Part shown: piece by piece, positions 52,301 through 63,965 of the stretch | Numbering within the stretch: the first letter of the stretch is position 1 | Layout: each line of letters opens with the position of its first letter | Assembly (NCBI RefSeq): GCF_933775445.1 | Contig: NW_026089530.1 | Coordinates: 1 to 64,000, forward strand | Length of the DNA stretch: 64,000 nt | Origin: Argentina anserina | Taxonomy: Eukaryota > Streptophyta > Magnoliopsida > Rosales > Rosaceae | Direction: 5' to 3' | The notes under the pieces: generated by a model | The model's database searches: none | What the model was told of the DNA's origin: nothing | Seen by the model: only the letters and a program-made list of their open reading frames with translations | Position numbers and translations under genes: made by a program

Positions 52301-52887
52301 TATCTTTTCAATTCTCGTTTAAGTATCTTTCTGTAATCCTTTCTGATGCGAGTTTCTATTGTATTTGAGAGTGTTTCCAGTGTGGGCGTGTGTTTCTTTC
52401 AAACTGAGTATCTTTCTATCGTTTAAGTATGTTTACTATTGCAATTTGAGTATCTTTTCAATTCTCGTTTAAGTATCTTTCTGTAATCCTTTCTGATGCG
52501 AGTTTCTATTGTATTTGAGAGTGTTTCCAGTGTGGGCGTGTGTTTCTTTCAAACTGAGTATCTTTCTATCGTTTAAGTATGTTTACTATTGCAATTTGAG
52601 TATCTTTTCAATTCTCGTTTGAGTATCTTTCTTAACGGCTTTCGATGCGAGTTTTTCTTTAATTTGAGAGTGTTTCCAGTATGGGCGTGTGTTTCTTTCA
52701 AACTGAGTATCTTTCTATCGTTTGAGTATGTTTACTATTGCAATTTGAGTACCTTTTCAATTCTCGTTTGAGTATCTTTCTGTAATCCTTTATGATGCGA
52801 GTTTCTATTGTATTTGAGAGTGTTTCCAGTGTGGGCGTGTGTTTCTTTCAAACTGAGTATCTTTCTATCGTTTGAGTATGTTTACTA
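49303..52887 (+). repeat. 8-mer higher-order repeat, three copies of 1195 bp
   Basis: Copies begin at 49303, 50498 and 51693. The order is A (CTTG start), A (CTGG start, CTAAACGG), cassette pair, C (TTTAAGTATG, GTGGGAGTG), B (GAGAGAGTTTCC), A (TTCTTTAATTTG, GTATGGG), B (TATGATACGAG). Lengths sum as 5x149+3x150=1195. In the third copy the C position is replaced by B monomers with TTTAAGTATC, so its right part has been overwritten. Confidence 0.9.
49920..50069 (+). repeat. Class C subtype with TTTAAGTATG and GTGGGAGTG
   Basis: This late class C subtype is found directly after the TTTTAG/GAATCC cassette at 49920, about 51115, 56045, 57985 and 62169. It has CGTTTAAGTATG, TTTTAGAG and GTGTGGGAGTGTG. 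Each copy is followed by a B monomer. The last copy also has GTTTCATTAAGG. All five appear to derive from one founder carried along by block amplification. Confidence 0.87.
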
Positions 52888-54533
52888 TTGCAATTTGAGT
52901 ATCTTTTCAATTCTCGTTTGAGTATCTTTCTGTAATCCTTTCTGATGCGAGTTTCTATTGTATTTGAGAGTGTTTCCAGTGTGGGCGTGTGTTTCTTTCA
53001 AACTGAGTATCTTTCTATCGTTTGAGTATGTTTACTATTGCACTTTGAGTATCTTTTCAATTCTCGTTTGAGTATCTTTCTGTAATCCTTTCTGATGCGA
53101 GTTTCTATTGTATTTGAGAGTGTTTCCAGTGTGGGCGTGTGTTTCTTTCAAACTGAGTATCTTTCTATCGTTTGAGTATGTTTACTATTGCAATTTGAGT
53201 ATCTTTTCAATTCTCGTTTGAGTATCTTTCTGAACGGCTTTCGATGCGAGTTTTTCTTGAATTTGAGAGTGTTTCCAGTGTGGGCGTGTGTTTCTTTCAA
53301 ACTGAGTATCTTTCTATCGTTTGAGTATGTTTACTATTGCAATTTGAGTACCTTTTCAATTCTCGTTTGAGTATCTTTCTGAAGGGCTTTCGATGCGAGT
53401 TTTTCTTGAATTTGAGAGTGTTTCCAGTGTGGGCGTGTGTTTCTTTCAAACTGAGTATCTTTCTATCGTTTGAGTATGTTTACTATTGCAATTTGAGTAT
53501 CTTTTCAATTCTCGTTTGAGTATCTTTCTGAACGGCTTTCGATGCGAGTTTTTCTTGAATTTGAGAGTGTTTCCAGTCTGGGCGTGTGTTTCTTTCAAAC
53601 TGAGTATCTTTCTATCGTTTGAGTATGTTTACTATTGCAATTTGAGTACCTTTTCAATTCTCGTTTGAGTATCTTTCTGTAATCCTTTCTGATGCGAGTT
53701 TCTATTGTATTTGAGAGTGTTTCCAGTGTGGGCGTGTGTTTCTTTCAAACTGAGTATCTTTCTATCGTTTGAGTATGTTTACTATTGCAATTTGAGTATC
53801 TTTTCAATTCTCGTTTGAGTATCTTTCTGTAATCCTTTCTGATGCGAGTTTCTATTGTATTTGAGAGTGTTTCCAGTGTGGGCGTGTGTTTCTTTCAAAC
53901 TGAGTATCTTTCTATCGTTTGAGTATGTTTACTATTGCACTTTGAGTATCTTTTCAATTCTCGTTTGAGTATCTTTCTGAACGGCTTTCGATGCGAGTTT
54001 TTCTTTAATTTGAGAGTGTTTCCAGTATGGGCGTGTGTTTCTTTCAAACTGAGTATCTTTCTATCGTTTGAGTATGTTTACTATTGCAATTTGAGTACCT
54101 TTTCAATTCTCGTTTGAGTATCTTTCTGTAATCCTTTCTGATGCGAGTTTCTATTGTATTTGAGAGTGTTTCCAGTGTGGGCGTGTGTTTCTTTCAAACT
54201 GAGTATCTTTCTATCGTTTGAGTATGTTTACTATTGCAATTTGAGTATCTTTTCAATTCTCGTTTGAGTATCTTTCTGTAATCCTTTCTGATGCGAGTTT
54301 CTATTGTATTTGAGAGTGTTTCCAGTGTGGGCGTGTGTTTCTTTCAAACTGAGTATCTTTCTATCGTTTGAGTATGTTTACTATTGCACTTTGAGTATCT
54401 TTTCAATTCTCGTTTGAGTATCTTTCTGTAATCCTTTCTGATGCGAGTTTCTATTGTATTTGAGAGTGTTTCCAGTGTGGGCGTGTGTTTCTTTCAAACT
54501 GAGTATCTTTCTATCGTTTGAGTATGTTTACTA
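52888..54533 (+). repeat. Class B-rich segment between higher-order blocks
   Basis: Runs of two or three B monomers are separated by near-consensus A monomers at 53188, 53337, 53486 and 53935. The 53935 monomer has a CAC start, TTCTTTAATTTG and GTATGGG, and resembles the one at 34969. The segment follows the A-B-B-B pattern of 31.7-32.9 kb and shows no sequence outside the satellite family. Confidence 0.8.
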
Positions 54534-57500
54534 TTGCAATTTGAGTATCTTTTGAATCCTCGTTTGAGTATCTTTCTGAACGGCTTTCGATGCGAGTTTT
54601 TCTTTAATTTGAGAGTGTTTCCAGTGTGGGCGTGTGTTTCTTTCAAACTGAGTATCTTTCTATCGTTTGAGTATGTTTACTATTGCAATTTGAGTATCTT
54701 TTCAATTCTCGTTTGAGTATCTTTCTGAACGGCTTTCGATGCGAGTTTTTCTTGAATTTGAGAGTGTTTCCAGTGTGGGCGTGTGTTTCTTTTAAACTGA
54801 GTATCTTTCTATCGTTTGAGTATGTTTACAATTGCAATTTGATTATCTTTTCAATTCTCGTTTGAGTATCTTTCTGAACGGCTTTCGATGGAGTTTTTCT
54901 TGAATTTGAGAGTGTTTCCAGTGTGGGCGTGTGTTTCTTTCAAACTGAGTATCTTTCTATCGTTTGAGTATGTTTACTATTGCACTTTGAGTATCTTCTC
55001 AATTCTCGTTTCAGTATCTTTCTGTAATCCTTTCTGATGCGAGTTTCTATTGTATTTGAGAGTGTTTCCAGTGTGGGCGTGTGTTTCTTTCAAACTGAGT
55101 ATCTTTCTATCGTTTGAGTATGTTTACAATTGCAATTTGAGTATCTTTTCAATTCTCGTTTGAGTATCTTTCTGAACGGCTTTCGATGGAGTTTTTCTTG
55201 AATTTGAGAGTGTTTCCAGTGTGGGCGTGTGTTTCTTTCAAACTGAGTATCTTTCTATCGTTTGAGTATGTTTACTATTGCACTTTGAGTATCTTTTCAA
55301 TTCTCGTTTCAGTATCTTTCTGTAATCCTTTCTGATGCGAGTTTCTATTGTATTTGAGAGTGTTTCCAGTGTGGGCGTGTGTTTCTTTCAAACTGAGTAT
55401 CTTTCTATCGTTTGAGTATGTTTACTATTGCAATTTGAGTATCTTTTCAATTCTCGTTTGAGTATCTTTCTGAACGGCTTTCGATGCGAGTTTTTCTTTA
55501 ATTTGAGAGTGTTTCCAGTGTGGGCGTGTGTTTCTTTCAAACTGAGTATCTTTCTATCGTTTGAGTATGTTTACTATTGCAATTTGAGTATCTTTTCAAT
55601 TCTGGTTTGAGTATCTTTCTGAACGGCTTTCGATGCGAGTTTTTCTTGAATTTGAGAGTGTTTCCAGTGTGGGCGTGTGTTTCTTTCAAACTGAGTATCT
55701 TTCTATCGTTTGAGTATGTTTACTATTGCAATTTGAGTACCTTTTCAATTCTCGTTTGAGTATCTTTCTAAACGGCTTTCGATGCGAGTTTTTCTTGAAT
55801 TTGAAAGTGTTTCCAGTGTGGGCGTGTGTTTTTTTCAAACAGAGTATCTTTCTATCGTTTTAGTGTGTTTACTATTGCAATTTGAGTATCTTTTGAATCC
55901 TCGTTTGAGTATCTTTCTGAACGGCTTTCGATGCGAGTTTTTCTTGAATTTGAAAGTGTTTCCAGTGTGGGCGTGTGTTTCTTTCAAACTGAGTATCTTT
56001 CTATCGTTTGAGTATGTTTACTATTGCAATTTGAGTATCTTTTCAATTCTCGTTTAAGTATGTTTCTGTAAGGCTTTCTGATGCGAGTTTCTCTTGAATT
56101 TTAGAGTGTTTCCAGTGTGGGAGTGTGTTTCTTTAAAACTGAGTATCTTTCTATCGTTTGAGTATGTTTACTATTGCAATTTGAGTATCTTTTCAATTCT
56201 CGTTTGAGTATCTTTCTGTAATCCTTTCTGATGCGAGTTTCTATTGTATTTGAGAGTGTTTCCAGTGTGGGCGTGTGTTTCTTTCAAACTGAGTATCTTT
56301 CTATCGTTTGAGTATGTTTACTATTGCACTATGAGTATCTTTTCAATTCTCGTTTGAGTATCTTTCTGTAATCCTTTCTGATGCGAGTTTCTATTGTATT
56401 TGAGAGTGTTTCCAGTGTGGGCGTGTGTTTCTTTCAAACTGAGTATCTTTCTATCGTTTGAGTATGTTTACTATTGCAATTTGAGTATCTTTTGAATCCT
56501 CGTTTGAGTATCTTTCTGAACGGCTTTCGATGCGAGTTTTTCTTTAATTTGAGAGTGTTTCCAGTGTGGGCGTGTGTTTCTTTCAAACTGAGTATCTTTC
56601 TATCGTTTGAGTATGTTTACTATTGCAATTTGAGTATCTTTTCAATTCTCGTTTGAGTATCTTTCTGAACGGCTTTCGATGCGAGTTTTTCTTGAATTTG
56701 AGAGTGTTTCCAGTGTGGGCGTGTGTTTCTTTTAAACTGAGTATCTTTCTATCGTTTGAGTATGTTTACAATTGCAATTTGAGTATCTTTTCAATTCTCG
56801 TTTGAGTATCTTTCTGAACGGCTTTCGATGGAGTTTTTCTTGAATTTGAGAGTGTTTCCAGTGTGGGCGTGTGTTTCTTTCAAACTGAGTATCTTTCTAT
56901 CGTTTGAGTATGTTTACTATTGCACTTTGAGTATCTTTTCAATTCTCGTTTCAGTATCTTTCTGTAATCCTTTCTGATGCGAGTTTCTATTGTATTTGAG
57001 AGTGTTTCCAGTGTGGGCGTGTGTTTCTTTCAAACTGAGTATCTCTCTATCGTTTGAGTATGTTTACAATTGCAATTTGAGTATCTTTTCAATTCTCGTT
57101 TGAGTATCTTTCTGAACGGCATTCGATGGAGTTTTTCTTGAATTTGAGAGTGTTTCCAGTGTGGGCGTGTGTTTCTTTCAAACTGAGTATCTTTCTATCG
57201 TTTGAGTATGTTTACTATTGCACTTTGAGTATCTTTTCAATTCTCGTTTCAGTATCTTTCTGTAATCCTTTCTGATGCGAGTTTCTATTGTATTTGAGAG
57301 TGTTTCCAGTGTGGGCGTGTGTTTCTTTCAAACTGAGTATCTTTCTATCGTTTGAGTATGTTTACTATTGCAATTTGAGTATCTTTTCAATTCTCGTTTG
57401 AGTATCTTTCTGAACGGCTTTCGATGCGAGTTTTTCTTTAATTTGAGAGTGTTTCCAGTGTGGGCGTGTGTTTCTTTCAAACTGAGTATCTTTCTATCGT

Positions 57501-58413
57501 TTGAGTATGTTTACTATTGCAATTTGAGTATCTTTTCAATTCTCGTTTGAGTATCTTTCTGAACGGCTTTCGATGCGAGTTTTTCTTGAATTTGAGAGTG
57601 TTTCCAGTGTGGGCGTGTGTTTCTTTCAAACTGAGTATCTTTCTATCGTTTGAGTATGTTTACTATTGCAATTTGAGTACCTTTTCAATTCTCGTTTGAG
57701 TATCTTTCTAAACGGCTTTCGATGCGAGTTTTTCTTGAATTTGAAAGTGTTTCCAGTGTGGGCGTGTGTTTTTTTCAAACAGAGTATCTTTCTATCGTTT
57801 TAGTGTGTTTACTATTGCAATTTGAGTATCTTTTGAATCCTCGTTTGAGTATCTTTCTGAACGGCTTTCGATGCGAGTTTTTCTTGAATTTGAAAGTGTT
57901 TCCAGTGTGGGCGTGTGTTTCTTTCAAACTGAGTATCTTTCTATCGTTTGAGTATGTTTACTATTGCAATTTGAGTATCTTTTCAATTCTCGTTTAAGTA
58001 TGTTTCTGTAAGGCTTTCTGATGCGAGTTTCTCTTGAATTTTAGAGTGTTTCCAGTGTGGGAGTGTGTTTCTTTAAAACTGAGTATCTTTCTATCGTTTG
58101 AGTATGTTTACTATTGCAATTTGAGTATCTTTTCAATTCTCGTTTGAGTATCTTTCTGTAATCCTTTCTGATGCGAGTTTCTATTGTATTTGAGAGTGTT
58201 TCCAGTGTGGGCGTGTGTTTCTTTCAAACTGAGTATCTTTCTATCGTTTGAATATGTTTACTATTGCACTTTGAGTATCTTTTCAATTCTCGTTTGAGTA
58301 TCTTTCTGTAATCCTTTCTGATGCGAGTTTCTATTGTATTTGAGAGTGTTTCCAGTGTGGGCGTGTGTTTCTTTCAAACTGAGTATCTTTCTATCGTTTG
58401 AGTATGTTTACTA
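54534..58413 (+). repeat. 13-mer higher-order repeat, two copies of 1940 bp
   Basis: Copies are at 54534-56473 and 56474-58413. Class order is A, A, D, B, D, B, A, A, cassette pair, C, B, B. Lengths sum as 6x149+2x148+4x150+150=1940, an exact match. Marks at +1940 include GAATCC with TTCTTTAATTTG (54534), TTTCTTTTAAACTGAG with an ACAATTG tail (54683), TTTCAGTATC before two B monomers, and CGTTTTAGTGTG (55858). Confidence 0.92.
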
Positions 58414-59160
58414 TTGCAATTTGAGTATCTTTTCAATTCTCGTTTGAGTATCTTTCTGATCGGCTTTCGATGCGAGTTTTTCTTTAATTTGAGAGTGTTT
58501 CCAGTATGGGCGTGTGTTTCTTTCAAACTGAGTATCTTTCTATCGTTTGAGTATGTTTACTATTGCAATTTGAGTACCTTTTCAATTCTCGTTTGAGTAT
58601 CTTTCTGTAATCCTTTCTGATGCGAGTTTCTATTGTATTTGAGAGTGTTTCCAGTGTGGGCGTGTGTTTCTTTCAAACTGAGTATCTTTCTATCGTTTGA
58701 GTATGTTTACTATTGCAATTTGAGTACCTTTTCAATTCTCGTTTGAGTATCTTTCTTAACGGCTTTCGATGCGAGTTTTTCTTGAATTTGAGAGTGTTTC
58801 CAGTGTGGGCGTGTGTTTCTTTCAAACTGAGTATCTTTCTATCGTTTGAGTATGTTTACTATTGCACTTTGAGTATCTTTTCAATTCTCGTTTGAGTATC
58901 TTTCTGTAATCCTTTCTGATGCGAGTTTCTATTGTATTTGAGAGTGTTTCCAGTGTGGGCGTGTGTTTCTTTCAAACTGAGTATCTTTCTATCGTTTGAG
59001 TATGTTTACTATTGCAATTTGAGTATCTTTTCAATTCTCGTTTGAGTATCTTTCTGAACGGCTTTCGATGCGAGTTTTTCTTGTATTTGAGAGTGTTTCC
59101 AGTATGGGCGTGTGTTTCTTTCAAACTGAGTATCTTTCTATCGTTTGAGTATGTTTACTA

Positions 59161-60354
59161 TTGCAATTTGAGTATCTATTCAATTCTCGTTTGAGTATCT
59201 TTCTGAACGGCTTTCGATGCGAATTTTTCTTGAATTTGAGAGTGTTTCCAATGTGGGCGTGTGTTTTTTTCAAACTGAGTATCTTTCTATCGTTTGAGTA
59301 TGTTTACTATTGCAATTTGAGTATCTTTTGAATCCTCGTTTGAGTATCTTTCTGAACGGCTTTCGATGCGAGTTTTTCTTGAATTTGAGAGTGTTTCCAG
59401 TGTGGGCGTGTGTTTCTTTCAAACTGAGTATCTTTCTATCGTTTGAGTATGTTTACTATTGCAATTTGAGTATCTTTTCAATTCTCGTTTGAGTATCTTT
59501 CTGAACGGCTTTCGATGCGAGTTTTTCTTGAATTTGAGAGTGTTTCCAGTATGGGCGTGTGTTTCTTTCAAACTGAGTATCTTTCTATCGTTTGAGTATG
59601 TTTACTATTGCAATTTGAGTACCTTTTCAATTCTCGTTTGAGTATCTTTCTGTAATCCTTTCTGATGCGAGTTTCTATTGTATTTGAGAGTGTTTCCAGT
59701 GTGGGCGTGTGTTTCTTTCAAACTGAGTATCTTTCTATCGTTTGAGTATGTTTACTATTGCAATTTGAGTATCTATTCAATTCTCGTTTGAGTATCTTTC
59801 TGAACGGCTTTCGATGCGAATTTTTCTTGAATTTGAGAGTGTTTCCAATGTGGGCGTGTGTTTTTTTCAAACTGAGTATCTTTCTATCGTTTGAGTATGT
59901 TTACTATTGCAATTTGAGTATCTTTTGAATCCTCGTTTGAGTATCTTTCTGAACGGCTTTCGATGCGAGTTTTTCTTGAATTTGAGAGTGTTTCCAGTGT
60001 GGGCGTGTGTTTCTTTCAAACTGAGTATCTTTCTATCGTTTGAGTATGTTTACTATTGCAATTTGAGTATCTTTTCAATTCTCGTTTGAGTATCTTTCTG
60101 AACGGCTTTCGATGCGAGTTTTTCTTGAATTTGAGAGTGTTTCCAGTATGGGCGTGTGTTTCTTTCAAACTGAGTATCTTTCTATCGTTTGAGTATGTTT
60201 ACTATTGCAATTTGAGTACCTTTTCAATTCTCGTTTGAGTATCTTTCTGTAATCCTTTCTGATGCGAGTTTCTATTGTATTTGAGAGTGTTTCCAGTGTG
60301 GGCGTGTGTTTCTTTCAAACTGAGTATCTTTCTATCGTTTGAGTATGTTTACTA
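59161..60354 (+). repeat. 4-mer higher-order repeat, two copies of 597 bp, related to 33 kb
   Basis: Copies at about 59161-59757 and 59758-60354 share GAGTATCTATTCAATTC (59171 and 59768), GATGCGAATTTTTC with CCAATGTGGG, and the GAATCC monomer (59310 and 59907). The same order and rare marks occur near 33039-33360, 26132 bp to the left. This block therefore exists three times in the window, with the two right-hand copies adjacent. Confidence 0.88.
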
Positions 60355-61870
60355 TTGCAATTTGAGTATCTTTTCAATTCTCGTTTGAGTATCTTTCTGT
60401 AATCCTTTCTGACGCGAGTTTCTATTGTATTTGAGAGTGTTTCCAGTGTGGGCGTGTGTTTCTTTCAAACTGAGTATCTTTCTATCGTTTGAGTATGTTT
60501 ACTATTGCAATTTGAGTATCTTTTCAATTCTCGTTTGAGTATCTTTCTGAACGGCTTTCGATGCGAGTTTTTCTTTAATTTGAGAGTGTTTCCAGTATGG
60601 GCGTGTGTTTCTTTCAAACTGAGTATCTTTCTATCGTTTGAGTATGTTTACTATTGCAATTTGAGTACCTTTTCAATTCTCGTTTGAGTATCTTTCTGTA
60701 ATCCTTTCTGATGCGAGTTTCTATTGTATTTGAGAGTGTTTGCAGTGTGGGCGTGTGTTTCTTTCAAACTGAGTATCTTTCTATCGTTTGAGTATGTTTA
60801 CTATTGCAATTTGAGTATCTTTTCAATTCTCGTTTGAGTATCTTTCTGTAATCCTTTCTGATGCGAGTTTCTATTGTATTTGAGAGTGTTTCCAGTGTGG
60901 GCGTGTGTTTCTTTCAAACTGAGTATCTTTCTATCGTTTGAGTATGTTTACTATTGCACTTTGAGTATCTTTTCAATTCTCGTTTGAGTATCTTTCTGTA
61001 ATCCTTTCTGATGCGAGTTTCTATTGTATTTGAGAGTGTTTCCAGTGTGGGCGTGTGTTTCTTTCAAACTGAGTATCTTTCTATCGTTTGAGTATGTTTA
61101 CTATTGCAATTTGAGTATCTTTTGAATCCTCGTTTGAGTATCTTTCTGAACGGCTTTCGATGCGAGTTTTTCTTTAATTTGAGAGTGTTTCCAGTGTGGG
61201 CGTGTGTTTCTTTCAAACTGAGTATCTTTCTATCGTTTGAGTATGTTTACTATTGCAATTTGAGTATCTTTTCAATTCTCGTTTGAGTATCTTTCTGAAC
61301 GGCTTTCGATGCGAGTTTTTCTTTAATTTGAGAGTGTTTCCAGTATGGGCGTGTGTTTCTTTCAAACTGAGTATCTTTCTATCGTTTGAGTATGTTTACT
61401 ATTGCAATTTGAGTACCTTTTCAATTCTCGTTTGAGTATCTTTCTGTAATCCTTTCTGATGCGAGTTTCTATTGTATTTGAGAGTGTTTGCAGTGTGGGC
61501 GTGTGTTTCTTTCAAACTGAGTATCTTTCTATCGTTTGAGTATGTTTACTATTGCAATTTGAGTATCTTTTGAATCCTCGTTTGAGTATCTTTCTGAACG
61601 GCTTTCGATGCGAGTTTTTCTTGAATTTGAGAGTGTTTCCAGTGTGGGCGTGTGTTTCTTTCAAACTGAGTATCTTTCTATCGTTTGAGTATGTTTACTA
61701 TTGCAATTTGAGTATCTTTTCAATTCTCGTTTGAGTATCTTTCTGAACGGCTTTCGATGCGAGTTTTTCTTTAATTTGAGAGTGTTTCCAGTGTGGGCGT
61801 GTGTTTCTTTCAAACTGAGTATCTTTCTATCGTTTGAGTATGTTTACTATTGCAATTTGAGTACCTTTTC

Positions 61871-62895
61871 AATTCTCGTTTGAGTATCTTTCTGAACGGC
61901 TTTCGATGCGAGTTTTTCTTTAATTTGAAAGTGTTTCCATTGTGGGCGTGTGTTTTTTTCAAACAGAGTATCTTTCTATCGTTTTAGTATGTTTACTATT
62001 GCAATTTGAGTATCTTTTGAATCCTCGTTTGAGTATCTTTCTGAACGGCTTTCGATGCGAGTTTTTCTTGAATTTGAAAGTGTTTCCAGTGTGGGCGTGT
62101 GTTTCTTTCAAACTGAGTATCTTTCTATCGTTTGAGTATGTTTACTATTGCAATTTGAGTATCTTTTCAATTCTCGTTTAAGTATGTTTCATTAAGGCTT
62201 TCTGATGCGAGTTTCTCTTGAATTTTAGAGTGTTTCCAGTGTGGGAGTGTGTTTCTTTAAAACTGAGTATCTTTCTATCGTTTGAGTATGTTTACTATTG
62301 CAATTTGAGTATCTTTTCAATTCTCGTTTGAGTATCTTTCTGTAATCCTTTCTGATGCGAGTTTCTATTGTATTTGAGAGTGTTTCCAGTGTGGGCGTGT
62401 GTTTCTTTCAAACTGAGTATCTTTCTATCGTTTGAATATGTTTACTATTGCACTTTGAGTATCTTTTCAATTCTCGTTTGAGTATCTTTCTGTAATCCTT
62501 TCTGATGCGAGTTTCTATTGTATTTGAGAGTGTTTCCAGTGTGGGCGTGTGTTTCTTTCAAACTGAGTATCTTTCTATCGTTTGAGTATGTTTACTATTG
62601 CAATTTGAGTATCTTTTCAATTCTCGTTTGAGTATCTTTCTGAACGGCTTTCGATGCGAGTTTTTCTTTAATTTGAGAGTGTTTCCAGTATGGGCGTGTG
62701 TTTCTTTCAAACTGAGTATCTTTCTATCGTTTGAGTATGTTTACTATTGCAATTTGAGTACCTTTTCAATTCTCGTTTGAGTATCTTTCTGTAATCCTTT
62801 CTGATGCGAGTTTCTATTGTATTTGAGAGTGTTTCCAGTGTGGGCGTGTGTTTCTTTCAAACTGAGTATCTTTCTATCGTTTGAGTATGTTTACT
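61871..62895 (+). repeat. Block recycled from 57.7-58.7 kb (offset 4184 bp) with chimeric first monomer
   Basis: Monomers from 57722 to about 58711 recur at +4184: 57997 and 62181, CGTTTGAATATG at 58250 and 62434, and 58414 and 62598. The first monomer (61871-62019) joins a TTCTTTAATTTG left half to the AAAGTG, TTTTTTTCAAACAGAG right half and has a private CCATTGTGGG. It looks like a recombinant between two A sub-variants. Confidence 0.82.
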
Positions 62896-63515
62896 ATTGC
62901 AATTTGAGTATCTTTTGAATCCTCGTTTGAGTATCTTTCTGAACGGCTTTCGATGCGAGTTTTTCTTGAATTTGAGAGTGTTTCCAGTGTGGGCGTGTGT
63001 TTCTTTCAAACTGAGTATCTTTCTATCGTTTGAGTATGTTTACTATTGCAATTTGAGTATCTTTTCAATTCTCGTTTGAGTATCTTTCTGAACGGATTTC
63101 GATGCGAGTTTTTCTTGAATTTGAGAGTGTTTCCAGTGTGGGCGTGTGTTTCTTTCAAACTGAGTATCTTTCTGTCGTTTGAGTATGTTTACTATTGCAC
63201 TTTGAGTATCTTTTCAATTCTCGTTTGAGTATCTTTTTGTAATCCTTTCTGATGCGAGTTTTTCTTGAATTTGAGAGTATTTCCAGTGTGGGCGTGTGTT
63301 TCTTTCAAACTGAGTATCTTTCTATCGTTTGAGTATGTTTACTATTGCAATTTGAGTATCTTTTCAATTCTCGTTTGAGTATCTTTCTGTAATCCTTTCT
63401 GATGCGAGTTTCTATTGTATTTGAGAGTGTTTCCAGTGTTGGCGTGTGTTTCTTTCAAACTGAGTATCTTTCTATCGTTTGAGTATGTTTACTATTGCAA
63501 TTTGAGTACCTTTTC

Positions 63516-63665
63516 AATTCTCGTTTGAGTATCTTTCTGTAATCCTTTCTGATGCGAGTTTCTATTGTATTTGAGAGTGTTTCCAGTGTGGGCGTGTGTT
63601 TCTTTCAAACTGAGTATCTTTCTATCGTTTGAGTATGTTTACTATTGCAATTTGAGTATCTTTTC
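63516..63665 (+). repeat. Representative class B monomer (150 bp)
   Basis: Class B differs from A only in the variable block: TAATCC replaces AACGGC, an extra T gives TTTCTGATGCG, and TTTCTATTGTATTTG replaces TTTTTCTTGAATTTG. The extra T makes it 150 bp. The rest of the monomer matches class A. B is present throughout the window and often occurs in runs of two or three, for example between 31.8 and 32.9 kb and between 52.8 and 54.5 kb. Confidence 0.95.
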
Positions 63666-63965
63666 AATTCTCGTTTGAGTATCTTTCTCTAATCCTTTCT
63701 GATGCGAGTTTCTATTGTATTTGAGAGTGTTTCCAGTGTGGGCGTGTGTTTCTTTCAAACTGAGTATCTTTCTATCGTTTGAATATGTTTACTATTGCAC
63801 TTTGAGTATCTTTTCAATTCTCGTCTGAGTATCTTTCTGTAATCCTTTCTGATGCGAGTTTCTATTGTATTTGAGAGTGTTTCCAGTGTGGGCGTGTGTT
63901 TCTTTCAAACTGAGTATCTTTCTATCGTTTGAGTATGTTTACTATTGCAATTTGAGTATCTTTTC

